DNA of 64,000 nucleotides from Cryobacterium sp. HLT2-28 (GTDB taxonomy: Bacteria; Actinomycetota; Actinomycetes; Actinomycetales; Microbacteriaceae). Shown one piece after another: positions 1 through 9,325 of this stretch (position 1 is its first letter; each line of letters opens with the position of its first letter). The notes under the pieces were generated by a model. The model worked only from the letters and a program-made list of their open reading frames with translations. It had not been told where the DNA came from and did not search any database. The stretch lies in contig NZ_SOFH01000009.1 of NCBI RefSeq assembly GCF_004402495.1, positions 62,001-126,000 of the forward strand. The letters are read 5' to 3'. The translations under genes were made by a program, and so were the position numbers.

Positions 1-514
1 CGTCGATGCCGGATCCGGCCGCCTGGCCGGGCACGATCCGGTCGACCGCCGTGTTGGCGAACGCGGCCCTCCGGGAGAGGTTCTTCCGGTCCTCGGCGGA
101 CACGTCCTTCCAGACGTGCCCGGCGAGCACGTCGGTGGCGTTGATCGCGTTCTCGCAGGCCATCACGGCGAGCGGCGCGAGCTCGGCCGCCCTCCGTCTC
201 AGGCCGGCGAGGATCACCGGCGCCACGAAGGGGAGGACGGTCGGCCCGACCGCAGTCGTGATGATGTCCGCGGTCGCGATCTCCTCGATCAGCCGTTCCT
301 CCTCGGCGCGGCTGTTGATGGCGCGGAAGTCGTCGACCACGCGGTCGGTCGACGTCTCCCCTGCCTCGTGCACGGTGTAGCTCGTCGCGGCCTGCAGGGC
401 CTCGATCAGGGAAGCATCCACATCGGCGAAGACAACCTCGTATCCGGCATCGTGGAGCAGGAGGCCGACGAATCCGCGGCCGATGTTGCCCGCGCCGAAG
501 TGGATGGCTTTCAT
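1..514 (-). CDS. mtlD: Mannitol-1-phosphate 5-dehydrogenase (partial, runs off left edge)
   Basis: Converts mannitol-1-phosphate and NAD+ to fructose-6-phosphate in the cytoplasm, the step after PTS uptake of mannitol. The first 171 codons are visible. They begin [17 protein letters not shown], the Rossmann-fold NAD-binding motif typical of MtlD, followed by a family-typical stretch ending in VDRIVPG. The C-terminal catalytic part lies outside the window. The ATG overlaps the stop of the EIIA gene (ATGA at 511-514), so the two are translationally coupled. It is the last visible gene of the mannitol operon. Confidence 0.95.
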   Translation of the reverse strand, partial: MKAIHFGAGNIGRGFVGLLLHDAGYEVVFADVDASLIEALQAATSYTVHEAGETSTDRVVDDFRAINSRAEEERLIEEIATADIITTAVGPTVLPFVAPVILAGLRRRAAELAPLAVMACENAINATDVLAGHVWKDVSAEDRKNLSRRAAFANTAVDRIVPGQAAGSGID

Positions 515-951
515 TCTGCGTTGACCTCCTCGAGGAGCGTGAAGATGTCCTCGGCCGTTACGGCATCGATCAGTTTCTGCACCTCGTCCTCGTCCGAGAA
601 GACGACGGCGATCTTCGAGAGGATCCCCAGGTGCTCATTGTTGAGGCCGGCGATGCCGACGGCGAACCGCACCGGCTGCCCGTCCCAGTCGATCGGTTCG
701 GGATAGCGCACGAGCGACAGGGACGACCGGATGATCGACTCCTTGGCTTCGTTCGTGCCGTGCGGGATGGCGAGGAAGTTGCCCATGTAGGTCGACACGC
801 TCGCCTCCCGGTCGAACATCGAGTCGACGTAGGCGCTCGTCACGGCGCCGGCCGCCACGAGCAGGGCGCCGGCCTCGCGGATCGCGTCCTGCTTCGTGGT
901 GGCCGTGCCGGCGGCCACCACGTTGCCGGGTTCCAGGATGTGCTGGGTCAT
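511..951 (-). CDS. mtlF: Mannitol-specific PTS EIIA component
   Basis: Cytoplasmic phosphocarrier that passes phosphate from HPr to the EIIB domain of the mannitol permease. At 146 residues it has the usual length of a free-standing EIIA of the mannitol/fructose family (PTS_EIIA_2). The active-site histidine is H64 in the motif [11 protein letters not shown]. Its ATG overlaps the stop of the EIICB gene (ATGA at 948-951) and its stop overlaps the mtlD start, so EIICB, EIIA and MtlD are tightly coupled. The EIIA is split from the permease, as in many Gram-positive bacteria, rather than fused as in E. coli MtlA. The symbol follows the Gram-positive convention. Confidence 0.93.
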   Translation of the reverse strand: MTQHILEPGNVVAAGTATTKQDAIREAGALLVAAGAVTSAYVDSMFDREASVSTYMGNFLAIPHGTNEAKESIIRSSLSLVRYPEPIDWDGQPVRFAVGIAGLNNEHLGILSKIAVVFSDEDEVQKLIDAVTAEDIFTLLEEVNAE

Positions 952-2429
952 CGTGTTGCTTCCTCGGTCGCCCGGCTCTGCAGCAGGGTGACGACCTCGT
1001 CGTATTTCGGGCTGTTCATGAAGTTGTCCACCGAGACGAAGATCGAGTCAGGCGACTTGGCCTGCGCTCGGGCGGCCAGGTCCTGGTGGGTGATGACCAG
1101 GTCGGCCGTGCCGTCGAGGTTCGCGATGGCCTGGTTGACCACAGTGATGCCGTCGAGCCCGGCCTTCTTGATCTTGTTGCGGAGCACCGATGCGCCCATG
1201 GCGCTCGAGCCCATGCCGGCGTCGCAGGCGAAGACGATGTTCTTGACCGGACGGCTGGTGCCGGCCGCCGTGGCGCCCGCTCCGGCGAGTCCGCCAAGGA
1301 CGCTGCTGGACTTGCCCTTCATCGCCTCCGTCTTCGCGACGGCTCCGGTGAGGTCGCCGTCGAGGCCGTTGGCGATGTCGCGCTTGCGGCTGGACCGCAG
1401 GATGACCGCGGCGATCAGGAACGACACCGTAGCGGAGAGGATCACGGAGAGGATCACGCCGAAGTAGCTGTCCGACGCGGTCTGGATGAGGACCGCGAAG
1501 ATGCTGCCCGGTGAGGCCGGAGCGCGCAGGCCGGTCTGGAAGGCCACGTTGGTCGCCACGCCGGTCATGCCGCCGCCGATGGCCGCGAGGATGAGGATCG
1601 GCTTCATCAGCACATACGGGAAGTAGATCTCGTGGATGCCGCCGAGGAAGTGGATGATGATCGCACCGGGCGCGCTCGCCCGGGCAAGGCCGAGACCGAA
1701 GAACGAGTAGGCGAGCAGGATGCCGAGGCCGGGGCCGGGGTTCGCTTCGATCAGGAAGAGCAGCGACTTTCCGGATTCCGAGACCTGCTGAACGCCGATC
1801 GGCGTGAACACGCCGTGGTTGATGGCGTTGTTGAGGAACAGCACCTTGCCGGGCTCCACCAGGATGCTCGCCAGCGGCAGCAGGTTGTTGGCGACGAGCC
1901 AGTTCACGCCACTCTCCAGCACGGAGCTGAAGCCGGTCACGACGGGGGCGATTCCGAAGAATGCCCCGAGGGCGAGGATGCCGCCGAGGATGCCGGCGGA
2001 GAAGTTGTCCACCAGCATCTCGAAGCCGGGCTTGATCTTGCCGGCCCACAGGCCGTCGAGCTTCTTCAGCAGGTACGCCGAGAGCGGGCCGACGAGCATG
2101 GCGCCGATGAACATCGGGATCTCACTGCCGACGATGACACCCATCGTGGCGATCGTGGCGATGACACCGCCGCGGATGCCGTAGACCATCCGGCCACCGG
2201 TGTTGGCGATGAGCAGTGGGAGCAGGTACACGATCATCGGGCCGACCATCTTGGCGACCGTTTCGTTGGGGGTCCAGCCGGTGGGAATGAAGAACGCGGT
2301 GATGAGACCCCACGCGATGAAGGCCGCGATGTTGGGCATGATCATTCCGCTGAGGAAGGTGCCGAAACGCTGGACGTGCACGCGGGCTCCCCCGCTCTTG
2401 TTCTGTGTCCCGGTTGACGTCGTCGTCAT
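948..2429 (-). CDS. mtlA: Mannitol-specific PTS permease EIICB
   Basis: Membrane permease that imports mannitol and phosphorylates it to mannitol-1-phosphate. The 493-residue protein has a multi-spanning EIIC domain (about residues 20-340) with the mannitol-type GGIHE motif in the sugar-binding half. A linker leads to a C-terminal EIIB domain with the phospho-cysteine at about C402 (NIVFACDAGMGSSAMG). The ATG at 2429 is chosen because the frame upstream is low-complexity Pro/Thr/Arg with no homology and a purine-rich GAAAGGCAG sits just before it. HPr is encoded 58 bases upstream on the same strand. Confidence 0.95.
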   Translation of the reverse strand: MTTTSTGTQNKSGGARVHVQRFGTFLSGMIMPNIAAFIAWGLITAFFIPTGWTPNETVAKMVGPMIVYLLPLLIANTGGRMVYGIRGGVIATIATMGVIVGSEIPMFIGAMLVGPLSAYLLKKLDGLWAGKIKPGFEMLVDNFSAGILGGILALGAFFGIAPVVTGFSSVLESGVNWLVANNLLPLASILVEPGKVLFLNNAINHGVFTPIGVQQVSESGKSLLFLIEANPGPGLGILLAYSFFGLGLARASAPGAIIIHFLGGIHEIYFPYVLMKPILILAAIGGGMTGVATNVAFQTGLRAPASPGSIFAVLIQTASDSYFGVILSVILSATVSFLIAAVILRSSRKRDIANGLDGDLTGAVAKTEAMKGKSSSVLGGLAGAGATAAGTSRPVKNIVFACDAGMGSSAMGASVLRNKIKKAGLDGITVVNQAIANLDGTADLVITHQDLAARAQAKSPDSIFVSVDNFMNSPKYDEVVTLLQSRATEEATR

Positions 2430-2487
2430 TTTTCTGCCTTTCGTGTTGGTTGTGATTGTGCGGGTGCGTGGATTGTGTGCGTGCGGA

Positions 2488-2760
2488 TCACGCCTGGGCG
2501 TCGTGGTCGGTGGTGAGCAGGCCGGCAAGGGTGTCGAGCACGAGGTCGGCATCGGTTCCTTCGGCGGTCAGGGTGACCTCGTCGCCGAAGTTGATGCCGA
2601 GCGAGATGACCCCGAGGATGCTTGCCGCGTCCGCGACAGTGCCGCCCTTGGCGGCCAGTGTGACCTCGAGGCCGGAATCGGAGGCGGCCTGCGTGAACAG
2701 CCTCGCCGGCCGGGCGTGCAGCCCGTGGGTCGATCCGATCAGAACGGTGCGTTCAGCCAT
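2488..2760 (-). CDS. ptsH: Phosphocarrier protein HPr
   Basis: General PTS phosphocarrier that accepts phosphate from enzyme I and passes it to EIIA proteins. It has 90 residues, the normal HPr length. H15 lies in GLHARPARLF, the canonical active-site motif. S47 in DAASILGVISLGI is at the HPr-kinase site position, although no kinase is visible here. The start at 2760 is preferred over an upstream ATG at 2784 because AGAAAGGA lies 11 bases before it and it gives a standard N-terminus. The position between the permease and an EIIB-like gene suggests a mannitol- or sugar-dedicated HPr, but this may be the only HPr of the cell. Confidence 0.93.
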   Translation of the reverse strand: MAERTVLIGSTHGLHARPARLFTQAASDSGLEVTLAAKGGTVADAASILGVISLGINFGDEVTLTAEGTDADLVLDTLAGLLTTDHDAQA

Positions 2761-2820
2761 CGGCGTGTGTCCTTTCTCGTGCATTCGTTCTCCCGCGGTC
2801 TCGGTGGAGTCCGGGGGTGG

Positions 2821-3126
2821 TCAGCCGGTCAGAGTGTGCAGCGCCGCTTCCAGTGCCTCGTCGCCATCGCGTGCGGTGAAGATGGTGGCCGGCAGCAGCG
2901 AGCAGCCTGCGCCCGCCCGTTCGGCCAGCGCAGTGAACTCGTCGATGCGGGGAGCAAGGTGCGGTCCGACCAGGAGGACATCGACGCCGTCGAGGGCATC
3001 CGGCAGGTCCGACTCGCTACCCGCCGACACCTCCAGGTCGAGACCGCGGGCGGCGGCCGTCCGGCGCATCCGCAGGGCCACGAACGTGCTGGACGCACCG
3101 GCACCGCAGACAACCAAAATCTTCAT
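2821..3126 (-). CDS. Orphan PTS EIIB-like protein, lactose/cellobiose fold (copy 1)
   Basis: A 101-residue protein starting MKILVVCGAGASSTFVALR, the P-loop and phospho-cysteine (C8) signature of PTS_IIB (lactose/cellobiose family, PF02302). No matching EIIC or EIIA of that family is in the window, so its phosphate acceptor is unknown. The ATG at 3126 has AAAGGTG directly upstream; an in-frame start at 3189 would add an unconserved tail. It leads the minus-strand gene set toward HPr and EIICB and is divergent from mtlR. A close paralogue lies at 5215-5544. It may regulate rather than transport, for instance by exchanging phosphate with MtlR, which is inference. Confidence 0.85.
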   Translation of the reverse strand: MKILVVCGAGASSTFVALRMRRTAAARGLDLEVSAGSESDLPDALDGVDVLLVGPHLAPRIDEFTALAERAGAGCSLLPATIFTARDGDEALEAALHTLTG

Positions 3127-3277
3127 CGATTCACCTTTCGCAGTAGCGCTGAGCCCAGTCTGGCCAGATGGTCCTGATCCGGCCACCACGTCCTTTTCCG
3201 CACCCCCGGAAGCGGTTCTGAGCGGAACAACGGGCCAGGCGTGGTTGACTACAAGCGGATTGATGGAGCTGTGTGCA

Positions 3278-5191
3278 ATGAGCGATAAACAGACACGGAT
3301 GCTGGACTACCTGTCCCAGACGCCGGCCTGGGTCACCGCCGGCGAGCTTGCCGACCTCCTGGGCGTCACCCCTCGCACCGTGCGGAGCTACATCACCGCG
3401 GTGAAGGCGGCCGCGCATCCGCTCGAGGTCGTCGAATCGGGTGCCGCCGGGTACCGGCTCGACCTGGATGCCTACGCCGCCTACCGGGCAGCGCGGCGGT
3501 CGAGCACCGAGCCGGAGACCCCGCAGAACCGGCTGTACGCGCTGGTGCGCCGGCTCACCGAGGCGGAGGCCGGACTCGACGTGTACGACCTGTCCGAGGA
3601 GTTGTTCGTCAGCGACTCAACCGTCGACGCCGACCTGGCGAAGGTCAGGCAGCTGCTTCCCGACACCGGGCTCACCCTGATCCGCCACGGCAGCGTGGTC
3701 ACCCTCAAGGGCTCCGAGACGGATCGCCGCCGCCTTCTCAGCCGGATGTTCCGGGAGGAGAGTTCCCGCGGCCTGCTCGAGCTCGAGGCGATCCAGAAGG
3801 AGTTCGCGTCCGAGAGCCTGGGGGCGTTCAAGACCGACCTGATTGCGATGCTCGACTCCCAGGGCTACTTCGTCAACGAGTACGGCACCAACGACGTGCT
3901 TCTGCATGTGGCCATCGCGATCGACCGGGTGACCAGGCGCACCGCCCCCGGGTTCGCCGCCGCCTCCACCGGCCCGCCCGACGACATGACCTTGGCCCTC
4001 GCCGCCCTGGTCACACGCCATTTCCAGGTCGAACTGGGCAGCGGGGACCTCGATTACCTGGCCCTGCTCCTGAAGACCAGGGTGATCACGCCCGGCCACG
4101 ACAAGCCCGCCGCCGTGCTGATCGAAAGCTTCGTGCGCGCCGAAGACCTCGAATCGGTGCGCCGGATCGTCGGCCAGGCCGGTGAGGAGTTCCTGGTCGA
4201 CCTGGTCGAGGAGAATTTCATCGTTCGCCTGACGCTGCACGTTCGAAACCTGATCAACCGCGCGCAGGACCGTTCGTACTCGCACAATCCGCTCACCCGG
4301 TCGATCAAGACGAGCTACCCGATGATCTACGAGCTGGCGGTGTACATCGCCAGCGCGCTGCAACGCCAGGAGAACATCGTCATCAACGACGATGAGATCG
4401 CCTATATAGCCATGCACGTCGGGGCGCACCTGCAGCAGCAGTCCCGCCGGGAAGACCTGGTCAGCTGCGCCCTGGTCTGCCCGAACTACTACGACATGCA
4501 CGTGCTGCTCCGGGAACGCATCGAACGGGTGCTGGGCGACGAGCTCGAGGTGGTCTCGGTGATCACCCGCAGCGACGTCGAATGGGCGGAGATCGAGGCG
4601 GACCTGGTGCTCACCACCATCGACCCGCTGGTGCCCTCCGAGGGCGTCATCGTGATCCAGCCGTTCCTCACCGAGGGCGACATCGAACGGGTCAGGAAGG
4701 CCGCCAGCCGCATCCGCCGGATGCGTCGCCGCGCCCACCTCAAAGACGACCTGCTGCAGTTCTTCGACGAGTCGCTGTTCTCGCACAACTTCTACGTCGC
4801 CGACGAGAGCGCCATGATCAGGGCCCTCGGCGAACGGATGCTCAACCAGGGCACCATCGGGCAGGACTACATCGACGGCGCGATCGAACGCGAACTGATG
4901 TCGTCGACGGCGTTCACCGACAATCTCGCGGTGCCGCACTCGATGTCGATGACGGCGAACCAGACCTCGATCGCAGTCGTCGTCAACGACTCACCGATGG
5001 ACTGGGGTGAGAACCGGGTCAACGTGGTGGCCCTGGTGGCGTTCAGCAAGGAAGGACGGCGCAGTTTCCAGACCGTCTTCGACCAATTCGTCGAGGTCTT
5101 CTCAGACCGTGCCGATGTGCAGCGACTGGTGAAACGGTCCGTGGACTTCGCCTCGTTCATCGACGAACTCGTCCACCTGATGGACCAGTAA
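3278..5191 (+). CDS. mtlR: PRD-type mannitol operon activator (MtlR/BglG-like)
   Basis: Transcriptional activator controlled by PTS phosphorylation. The 637 residues contain an N-terminal helix-turn-helix (about 1-60, ELADLLGVTPRTVRSYI), a second winged-helix segment (about 85-150) and two PRD domains (about 185-390). An EIIB-like domain follows (about 395-480, C397 and C401). A C-terminal EIIA-like domain (about 495-637) carries H554 in NLAVPHSMS. This is the classic MtlR order. The ATG at 3278 is chosen over 3263 because GGAG lies about 10 bases upstream. It is transcribed divergently from the EIIB/HPr/EIICB/EIIA/MtlD genes, its likely targets, and converges on the second EIIB-like gene with 23 bases between stops. 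Confidence 0.9.
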   Translation: MSDKQTRMLDYLSQTPAWVTAGELADLLGVTPRTVRSYITAVKAAAHPLEVVESGAAGYRLDLDAYAAYRAARRSSTEPETPQNRLYALVRRLTEAEAGLDVYDLSEELFVSDSTVDADLAKVRQLLPDTGLTLIRHGSVVTLKGSETDRRRLLSRMFREESSRGLLELEAIQKEFASESLGAFKTDLIAMLDSQGYFVNEYGTNDVLLHVAIAIDRVTRRTAPGFAAASTGPPDDMTLALAALVTRHFQVELGSGDLDYLALLLKTRVITPGHDKPAAVLIESFVRAEDLESVRRIVGQAGEEFLVDLVEENFIVRLTLHVRNLINRAQDRSYSHNPLTRSIKTSYPMIYELAVYIASALQRQENIVINDDEIAYIAMHVGAHLQQQSRREDLVSCALVCPNYYDMHVLLRERIERVLGDELEVVSVITRSDVEWAEIEADLVLTTIDPLVPSEGVIVIQPFLTEGDIERVRKAASRIRRMRRRAHLKDDLLQFFDESLFSHNFYVADESAMIRALGERMLNQGTIGQDYIDGAIERELMSSTAFTDNLAVPHSMSMTANQTSIAVVVNDSPMDWGENRVNVVALVAFSKEGRRSFQTVFDQFVEVFSDRADVQRLVKRSVDFASFIDELVHLMDQ

Positions 5192-5214
5192 CCGGCTGGA
5201 ACTCCGGCGCCGGC

Positions 5215-5544
5215 TCAGGCCGTCGCGTCCACCCAACTGCGGGACTTGAAGGCGTAGATGGCCGCGTCCAGGGCCTCGTCGCCGTTCTGCGAGGCGAAGA
5301 CGGTGTCCGGAAGGAGCGCGATGCCGACCCCGGCCTTGATCGCCTGCGCCCGGATCTTCTCATAGCGCGGCGCCAGGTGCGGCCCGACCAGCAGCACGTC
5401 GACCGGCCCGAGGGAACCGGGCAGGTCGGATTCGCTTCCGGCGTGCACCGAGACATCGAGGCCCCGCTCGGTCGCCGTGTGGCGAACGCGGTGTGCCACG
5501 AAGGCGCTGGAGGCACCGGCACCGCAGACGACGAGGATCTTCAT
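5215..5544 (-). CDS. Orphan PTS EIIB-like protein, lactose/cellobiose fold (copy 2)
   Basis: A 109-residue paralogue of the gene at 2821-3126. It begins MKILVVCGAGASSAFVAHR with the same C8 and shares most of the first 60 residues, including AGSESDLP and VDVLLVGPHLAPR. The C-terminus is slightly longer. No partner EIIC is adjacent. The start follows AAGAG-rich sequence and agrees with copy 1. It sits tail-to-tail with mtlR and downstream of map, separated from map by 121 bases. Role unknown; it could be a phosphate-sensing partner of MtlR or the IIB of a permease encoded elsewhere. Confidence 0.82.
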   Translation of the reverse strand: MKILVVCGAGASSAFVAHRVRHTATERGLDVSVHAGSESDLPGSLGPVDVLLVGPHLAPRYEKIRAQAIKAGVGIALLPDTVFASQNGDEALDAAIYAFKSRSWVDATA

Positions 5545-5665
5545 TGACGTGCTCTTTTCTCTTGGCGGGTTGTACCCACCTCAAGTCTCTCGCGTCCGGC
5601 GCCGCCCCGCCACCAAACCGCGCCCGGCCCAATCCCCCGTTCGCGAGGCCTTGCGGGGGACTCCC

Positions 5666-6496
5666 CTACTGGATCGGCACCGGGGTGATGCCGAGCGGCG
5701 CCAGGCCGGCGGCGCCGCCGTCTTCCGCGGTGAGCACCCAGATGCCGTCCTTGTGCACGGCGACGCTGTGTTCCCAGTGCGCGGCGGCTTTGCCGTCTCG
5801 GGTGGCGACGGTCCAGTCGTCAGCCCGGGTGTACGTCTCGATGTCGCCGAGCACGACCATGGGTTCGATCGCGACGACCAGGCCGGGCTTGACGTCCGGG
5901 CCCTTCTGCCGCACCCGGTAGTTGAACACCGGCGGGGCCTCGTGCATGGACCGGCCGATGCCGTGGCCGACGTAGTCGGTCAGGATCCCGTACTGGCCCT
6001 GGGATTCGACATAGTCCTCGATGGCGTCGCCGACCTCGTTCAGGTGGCGCGCGACCGCCAGCCTGGCGATGCCGTGCCACAGGGACTGTTCGGTCACCTC
6101 CGAGAGCTTCTGGCGTTCCGCCACGAGCTCAGGCCGGCTCGGGTCGGGAATGACGAAGCTGAAAGCCGCGTCGCCGTTCCAGCCGTCCAGGATCGCGCCG
6201 CTGTCGATTGAGACGAGGTCACCGGCCGCGAGGACCCGGGAGCCGGGGATGCCGTGCACGACGTCGTCGTTGACCGACGCGCAGACCGTGTGGTGGTAGC
6301 CCTGTTCGAGTTTGAAATTCGGCTGTCCGCCCAGCGCCACGATGGCGGCCTCCGCCGCGGCGTCGATCTCCAGGGTCGTCGCCCCGGCCCGGATCGCGGC
6401 GCGGGCCGCGTTCAGCGACGCGGCCGTCGCCAGGCCCGGGGCGAGCATGAGTCGCATCTGCGCCGGCGACTTGTAGATGGAACGTCGAAGGCTCAT
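5666..6496 (-). CDS. map: Type I methionine aminopeptidase
   Basis: Removes N-terminal methionine from nascent proteins. The 276 residues show the pita-bread fold metal site: D98 (VSIDSG), D109 (WNGDAAF), H178 (YVGHGIGR), E211 (AIEPM) and E242 (WEHSVAV), plus substrate-contact H81 in VHGIPG. Its location after adk and secY is the standard actinobacterial position. The usual next genes (infA, rpmJ, rpsM and the alpha operon) do not follow; instead a PTS gene is found. The start at 6496 gives the expected N-terminus (RSIYKSPAQMRLM). Confidence 0.95.
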   Translation of the reverse strand: MSLRRSIYKSPAQMRLMLAPGLATAASLNAARAAIRAGATTLEIDAAAEAAIVALGGQPNFKLEQGYHHTVCASVNDDVVHGIPGSRVLAAGDLVSIDSGAILDGWNGDAAFSFVIPDPSRPELVAERQKLSEVTEQSLWHGIARLAVARHLNEVGDAIEDYVESQGQYGILTDYVGHGIGRSMHEAPPVFNYRVRQKGPDVKPGLVVAIEPMVVLGDIETYTRADDWTVATRDGKAAAHWEHSVAVHKDGIWVLTAEDGGAAGLAPLGITPVPIQ

Positions 6497-6577
6497 GGTG
6501 TCGATCCCTGCATTGCTGATTGTCGTGCGTGAATTGCCGCCGGCCGGGTGCGGCCCGCGTGCGCTCGGGCCCGCGGC

Positions 6578-7162
6578 TCAGGCGGCGTGGATGCCGCGCT
6601 CTGCCAGGGCGTCAAGGATGCGGGTGGTGACCTCGTCGACGGCGCCCAGGCCGTCCACGGTGACCACGATGCCGCGGGAGCCGTAGATGTCGATCAGCGG
6701 GGCGGTCTGCTCCGCGTATACGTCCAGGCGGTGCCGGATGACCTCGGCCGTGTCATCGGCCCGGCCCTGCTCGGCTGCACGCTTGAGCAGCCGGGCGACG
6801 ACCTCGTCGGTGTCGGCGACGATCTGCACGACGACGTCGAGGGCAGTTCCGTCGGCTTCGAGCAGACGGTCCAGCTCCTGCACCTGGTCGAGCGTGCGCG
6901 GGTACCCGTCGAGCAGGAAGCCCGCGGCGGCATCGGCCTGGTGCAGGCGGTCGCTGACGATCGCGTTGGTCAGGGAGTCGGGCACGTACTTGCCGGCGTC
7001 GATGTACTCCTGCACCTGGATGCCGAGGGGGGTCTTGTTCTTCACGTTGTAACGGAAGATGTCCCCGGTCGAGACGGCCGGGATCGCGAAGGCCGTGGCC
7101 ATCCGCTCGGCCTGGGTGCCCTTGCCGGCCCCGGGCGGGCCGATCACGAGGAGACGCGTCAT
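6578..7162 (-). CDS. adk: Adenylate kinase (short form without zinc LID)
   Basis: Interconverts ATP plus AMP and two ADP. The 194 residues carry the P-loop [10 protein letters not shown] (residues 8-17), the AMP-binding segment around STGDIFR, and DGYPRT. The LID is the short form with no four-cysteine zinc finger, as in other actinobacteria. The ATG overlaps the secY stop (ATGA at 7159-7162), showing translational coupling. map follows 81 bases downstream on the same strand. Confidence 0.96.
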   Translation of the reverse strand: MTRLLVIGPPGAGKGTQAERMATAFAIPAVSTGDIFRYNVKNKTPLGIQVQEYIDAGKYVPDSLTNAIVSDRLHQADAAAGFLLDGYPRTLDQVQELDRLLEADGTALDVVVQIVADTDEVVARLLKRAAEQGRADDTAEVIRHRLDVYAEQTAPLIDIYGSRGIVVTVDGLGAVDEVTTRILDALAERGIHAA

Positions 7163-8481
7163 CGGAGAAGCCCTTCGTAGTGGCGCTGCTGGAGCTGCGA
7201 GTCGATCTGCTTGACCGTCTCGAGTCCGACGCCGACGATGATCAGGATGCTTGCTCCACCGAACGGGAAGTTCTGGTCGGCGCCGATCGCGGAGAAGGCG
7301 ATCAGCGGCAGCAGCGCGATCAACCCCAGGTACAGGGCGCCGGGCAGGGTCACCCGGGTGAGCACGAAGTCGAGGTACTCGGCCGTGGGGCGTCCCGCGC
7401 GGATACCGGGGATGAAGCCGCCGTACTTCTTCATGTTGTCGGCGACCTCTTCGGGGTTGAAGGTGATCGCGACGTAGAAGTAGGTGAAGCCGACGATGAG
7501 CAGGAAGTACATTGCCATGTAGAGCGGGTGATCGCCCTTGGTCAGGTTGTTGGTGATCCAGGTCACCCAGGCGGCGGGCGACTGGCCGGCCGCGGGCTGG
7601 TTGAACTGCGCGATCAGAGCGGGCAGGTACAGCAGCGATGAGGCGAAGATGACGGGCACGACGCCGGCCATGTTCACCTTGATCGGGATGTACGTGTTGT
7701 TCCCGCCGTAGGTGCGGCGACCGACCATCCGTTTGGCGTATTGCACAGGGATGCGCCGCTGTGACTGCTCGACGAAGACCACGGCGGCCACCACGAGCAG
7801 TCCGACCACGATCACGATCAGAAGGATGTCGATGCCCTTCTGCTGGCCGATCGCACCGAGCGAGTTCGGGAAGCGGGCCGCGATCGAGGTAAAGATCAGC
7901 AGGGACATGCCGTTGCCGATGCCGCGCTCGGTGATGAGCTCACCCATCCACATGATCACGCCGGTGCCGGCGGTCATGGTGATGACCATGAGCATGATGG
8001 CGTACCAGGCGTCATTGGTGATCAGTTGCGAGCACTCGGAGCTGGCCGACGTGCCGAAGAGAGCACCACTGCGGGCCACCGTGATCAGCGTCGTCGACTG
8101 GAGGATGCCGAGGGCGATGGTGAGGTAGCGCGTGTACTGGGTCAGGGTGCTCTGACCGGACGCACCCTCCTTATAGAGGGTTTCAAAGTGTGGGATGACC
8201 ACGCGCAGCAGCTGCACGATGATCGAGGCCGTGATGTACGGCATGATGCCCAGCGCGAAGACTGAGAGCTGCAGCAGTGCGCCACCGCTGAACAGGTTGA
8301 CGAGCTCGTAGAGGCCGCTGGTTCCCTGGTTCGCGGCAAGACAGGCTTGCACGTTTCCGAAGTCGACGAACGGCGCCGGGATGAATGAGCCCAGGCGGAA
8401 CAGGGCAACGATCCCCAGGCTGAACCCGATCTTCTTGCGAAGGTCGGGCGTGCGGAATATCCGCGCAATGGCGCTGAACAC
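7159..8481 (-). CDS. secY: Preprotein translocase subunit SecY
   Basis: Channel-forming subunit of the Sec translocon with about ten membrane helices and 440 residues. Recognisable blocks are [16 protein letters not shown] at the N-terminus, the plug region after FIPAPFVDF, and [16 protein letters not shown]. The start is a GTG at 8481 just after GGAGG; the upstream in-frame ATG at 8529 lies inside the repeat between rplO and secY and gives a non-homologous N-terminus. The spacing from GGAGG to GTG is short (about 4 bases). It overlaps adk by four bases. Confidence 0.95.
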   Translation of the reverse strand: MFSAIARIFRTPDLRKKIGFSLGIVALFRLGSFIPAPFVDFGNVQACLAANQGTSGLYELVNLFSGGALLQLSVFALGIMPYITASIIVQLLRVVIPHFETLYKEGASGQSTLTQYTRYLTIALGILQSTTLITVARSGALFGTSASSECSQLITNDAWYAIMLMVITMTAGTGVIMWMGELITERGIGNGMSLLIFTSIAARFPNSLGAIGQQKGIDILLIVIVVGLLVVAAVVFVEQSQRRIPVQYAKRMVGRRTYGGNNTYIPIKVNMAGVVPVIFASSLLYLPALIAQFNQPAAGQSPAAWVTWITNNLTKGDHPLYMAMYFLLIVGFTYFYVAITFNPEEVADNMKKYGGFIPGIRAGRPTAEYLDFVLTRVTLPGALYLGLIALLPLIAFSAIGADQNFPFGGASILIIVGVGLETVKQIDSQLQQRHYEGLLR

Positions 8482-8506
8482 AATGCCTCCAGTTGATAAC
8501 GTGAAA

Positions 8507-8565
8507 AACGAGCTTGTCGAGACCAGCATCGAAAGATTTCGATCGGTGGCCTCGACAAGCTCGTT
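8507..8565. repeat. REP-like inverted repeat between rplO and secY
   Basis: Perfect 15-bp arms at 8507-8521 (aacgagcttgtcgag) and 8551-8565, separated by 29 bases. The core cgagcttgtcga recurs at about 20204, 23776-23808 and, degenerate, 45649, so this is one member of a dispersed intergenic family. It lies in the 98-base gap between the rplO stop and the secY start, where the hairpin could protect mRNA ends or attenuate transcription. Confidence 0.75.
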
Positions 8566-8579
8566 CAGCGTCGACGGAC

Positions 8580-9143
8580 TTACTTGATTGAGCCACCTGC
8601 AGCGACGATCTTCTGCTCTGCCGAGCCGGAGACCTTGTCCACCGCAATGTTCAGCTTAACGGCAATGTCACCGTTGCCGAGAACCTTGACCTTCTCGTTG
8701 TCGCGAACCGCGCCCTTGGCCACCAGGTCGGCGATGGTTACATCGCCGCCGTTCGGGTAGAGCTCGGCCAGCTTCTCCAGGTTGACAACCTGGTACTCGA
8801 CGCGGAACGGGTTCTTGAACCCGCGCAGCTTCGGGGTGCGCATGTGCAGAGGCATCTGCCCACCCTCGAAGCCGACGCGCACGTTGTAGCGTGCCTTCGT
8901 GCCCTTGGTGCCACGACCCGCGGTTTTACCCTTGGATCCTTCACCACGTCCGACGCGCTGACGCGACTTCTTGGCGCCGGCGGCGGGACGAAGGTGGTGC
9001 ACCTTCAGGACCTGCTCGCGCTTCTCAGCAGGAGCGGCCTTGACGGCAACCTTGGCGGCAGCAGCCTTCTTGGGGGCTGCAGCCTTCTTCTCGGTGGCGG
9101 GCTTGGCGGCTGTCGTCTTGACAGCGTCCTTCTCGTCAGCCAT
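8580..9143 (-). CDS. rplO: 50S ribosomal protein L15
   Basis: Large-subunit protein of 187 residues. The conserved body starts near residue 47 ([22 protein letters not shown]) and contains [10 protein letters not shown] and [20 protein letters not shown]. It is preceded by an Ala/Lys-rich tail of about 45 residues absent from most bacterial L15, so the protein is longer than the typical 145-150 residues. The tail is likely disordered. The ATG overlaps the rpmD stop by one base. Confidence 0.96.
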   Translation of the reverse strand: MADEKDAVKTTAAKPATEKKAAAPKKAAAAKVAVKAAPAEKREQVLKVHHLRPAAGAKKSRQRVGRGEGSKGKTAGRGTKGTKARYNVRVGFEGGQMPLHMRTPKLRGFKNPFRVEYQVVNLEKLAELYPNGGDVTIADLVAKGAVRDNEKVKVLGNGDIAVKLNIAVDKVSGSAEQKIVAAGGSIK

Positions 9144-9325
9144 TAGTCGATCTCCTCAACCTTGACAAGGTGAGCGACGGTGTTGACGTAGCCGCGGTTC
9201 TGCGAGTTGTCCTCGCGGATGACCACGGCGCCGATGCGTCGGAGACCCAGGCTGCGAAGCGTGTCGCGCTGGTTCTGCTTCTCACTAATTTTGGACTTGA
9301 TCTGTGTCACTTTGAGGCGAGCCAT
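9143..9325 (-). CDS. rpmD: 50S ribosomal protein L30
   Basis: A 60-residue protein beginning [20 protein letters not shown], with SLGLRRIG in the middle; this is the full length of bacterial L30. The frame is open upstream but the internal ATG at 9325 gives the family N-terminus and overlaps the rpsE stop as ATGA. L30 binds 23S rRNA near the central protuberance. Confidence 0.96.
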   Translation of the reverse strand: MARLKVTQIKSKISEKQNQRDTLRSLGLRRIGAVVIREDNSQNRGYVNTVAHLVKVEEID

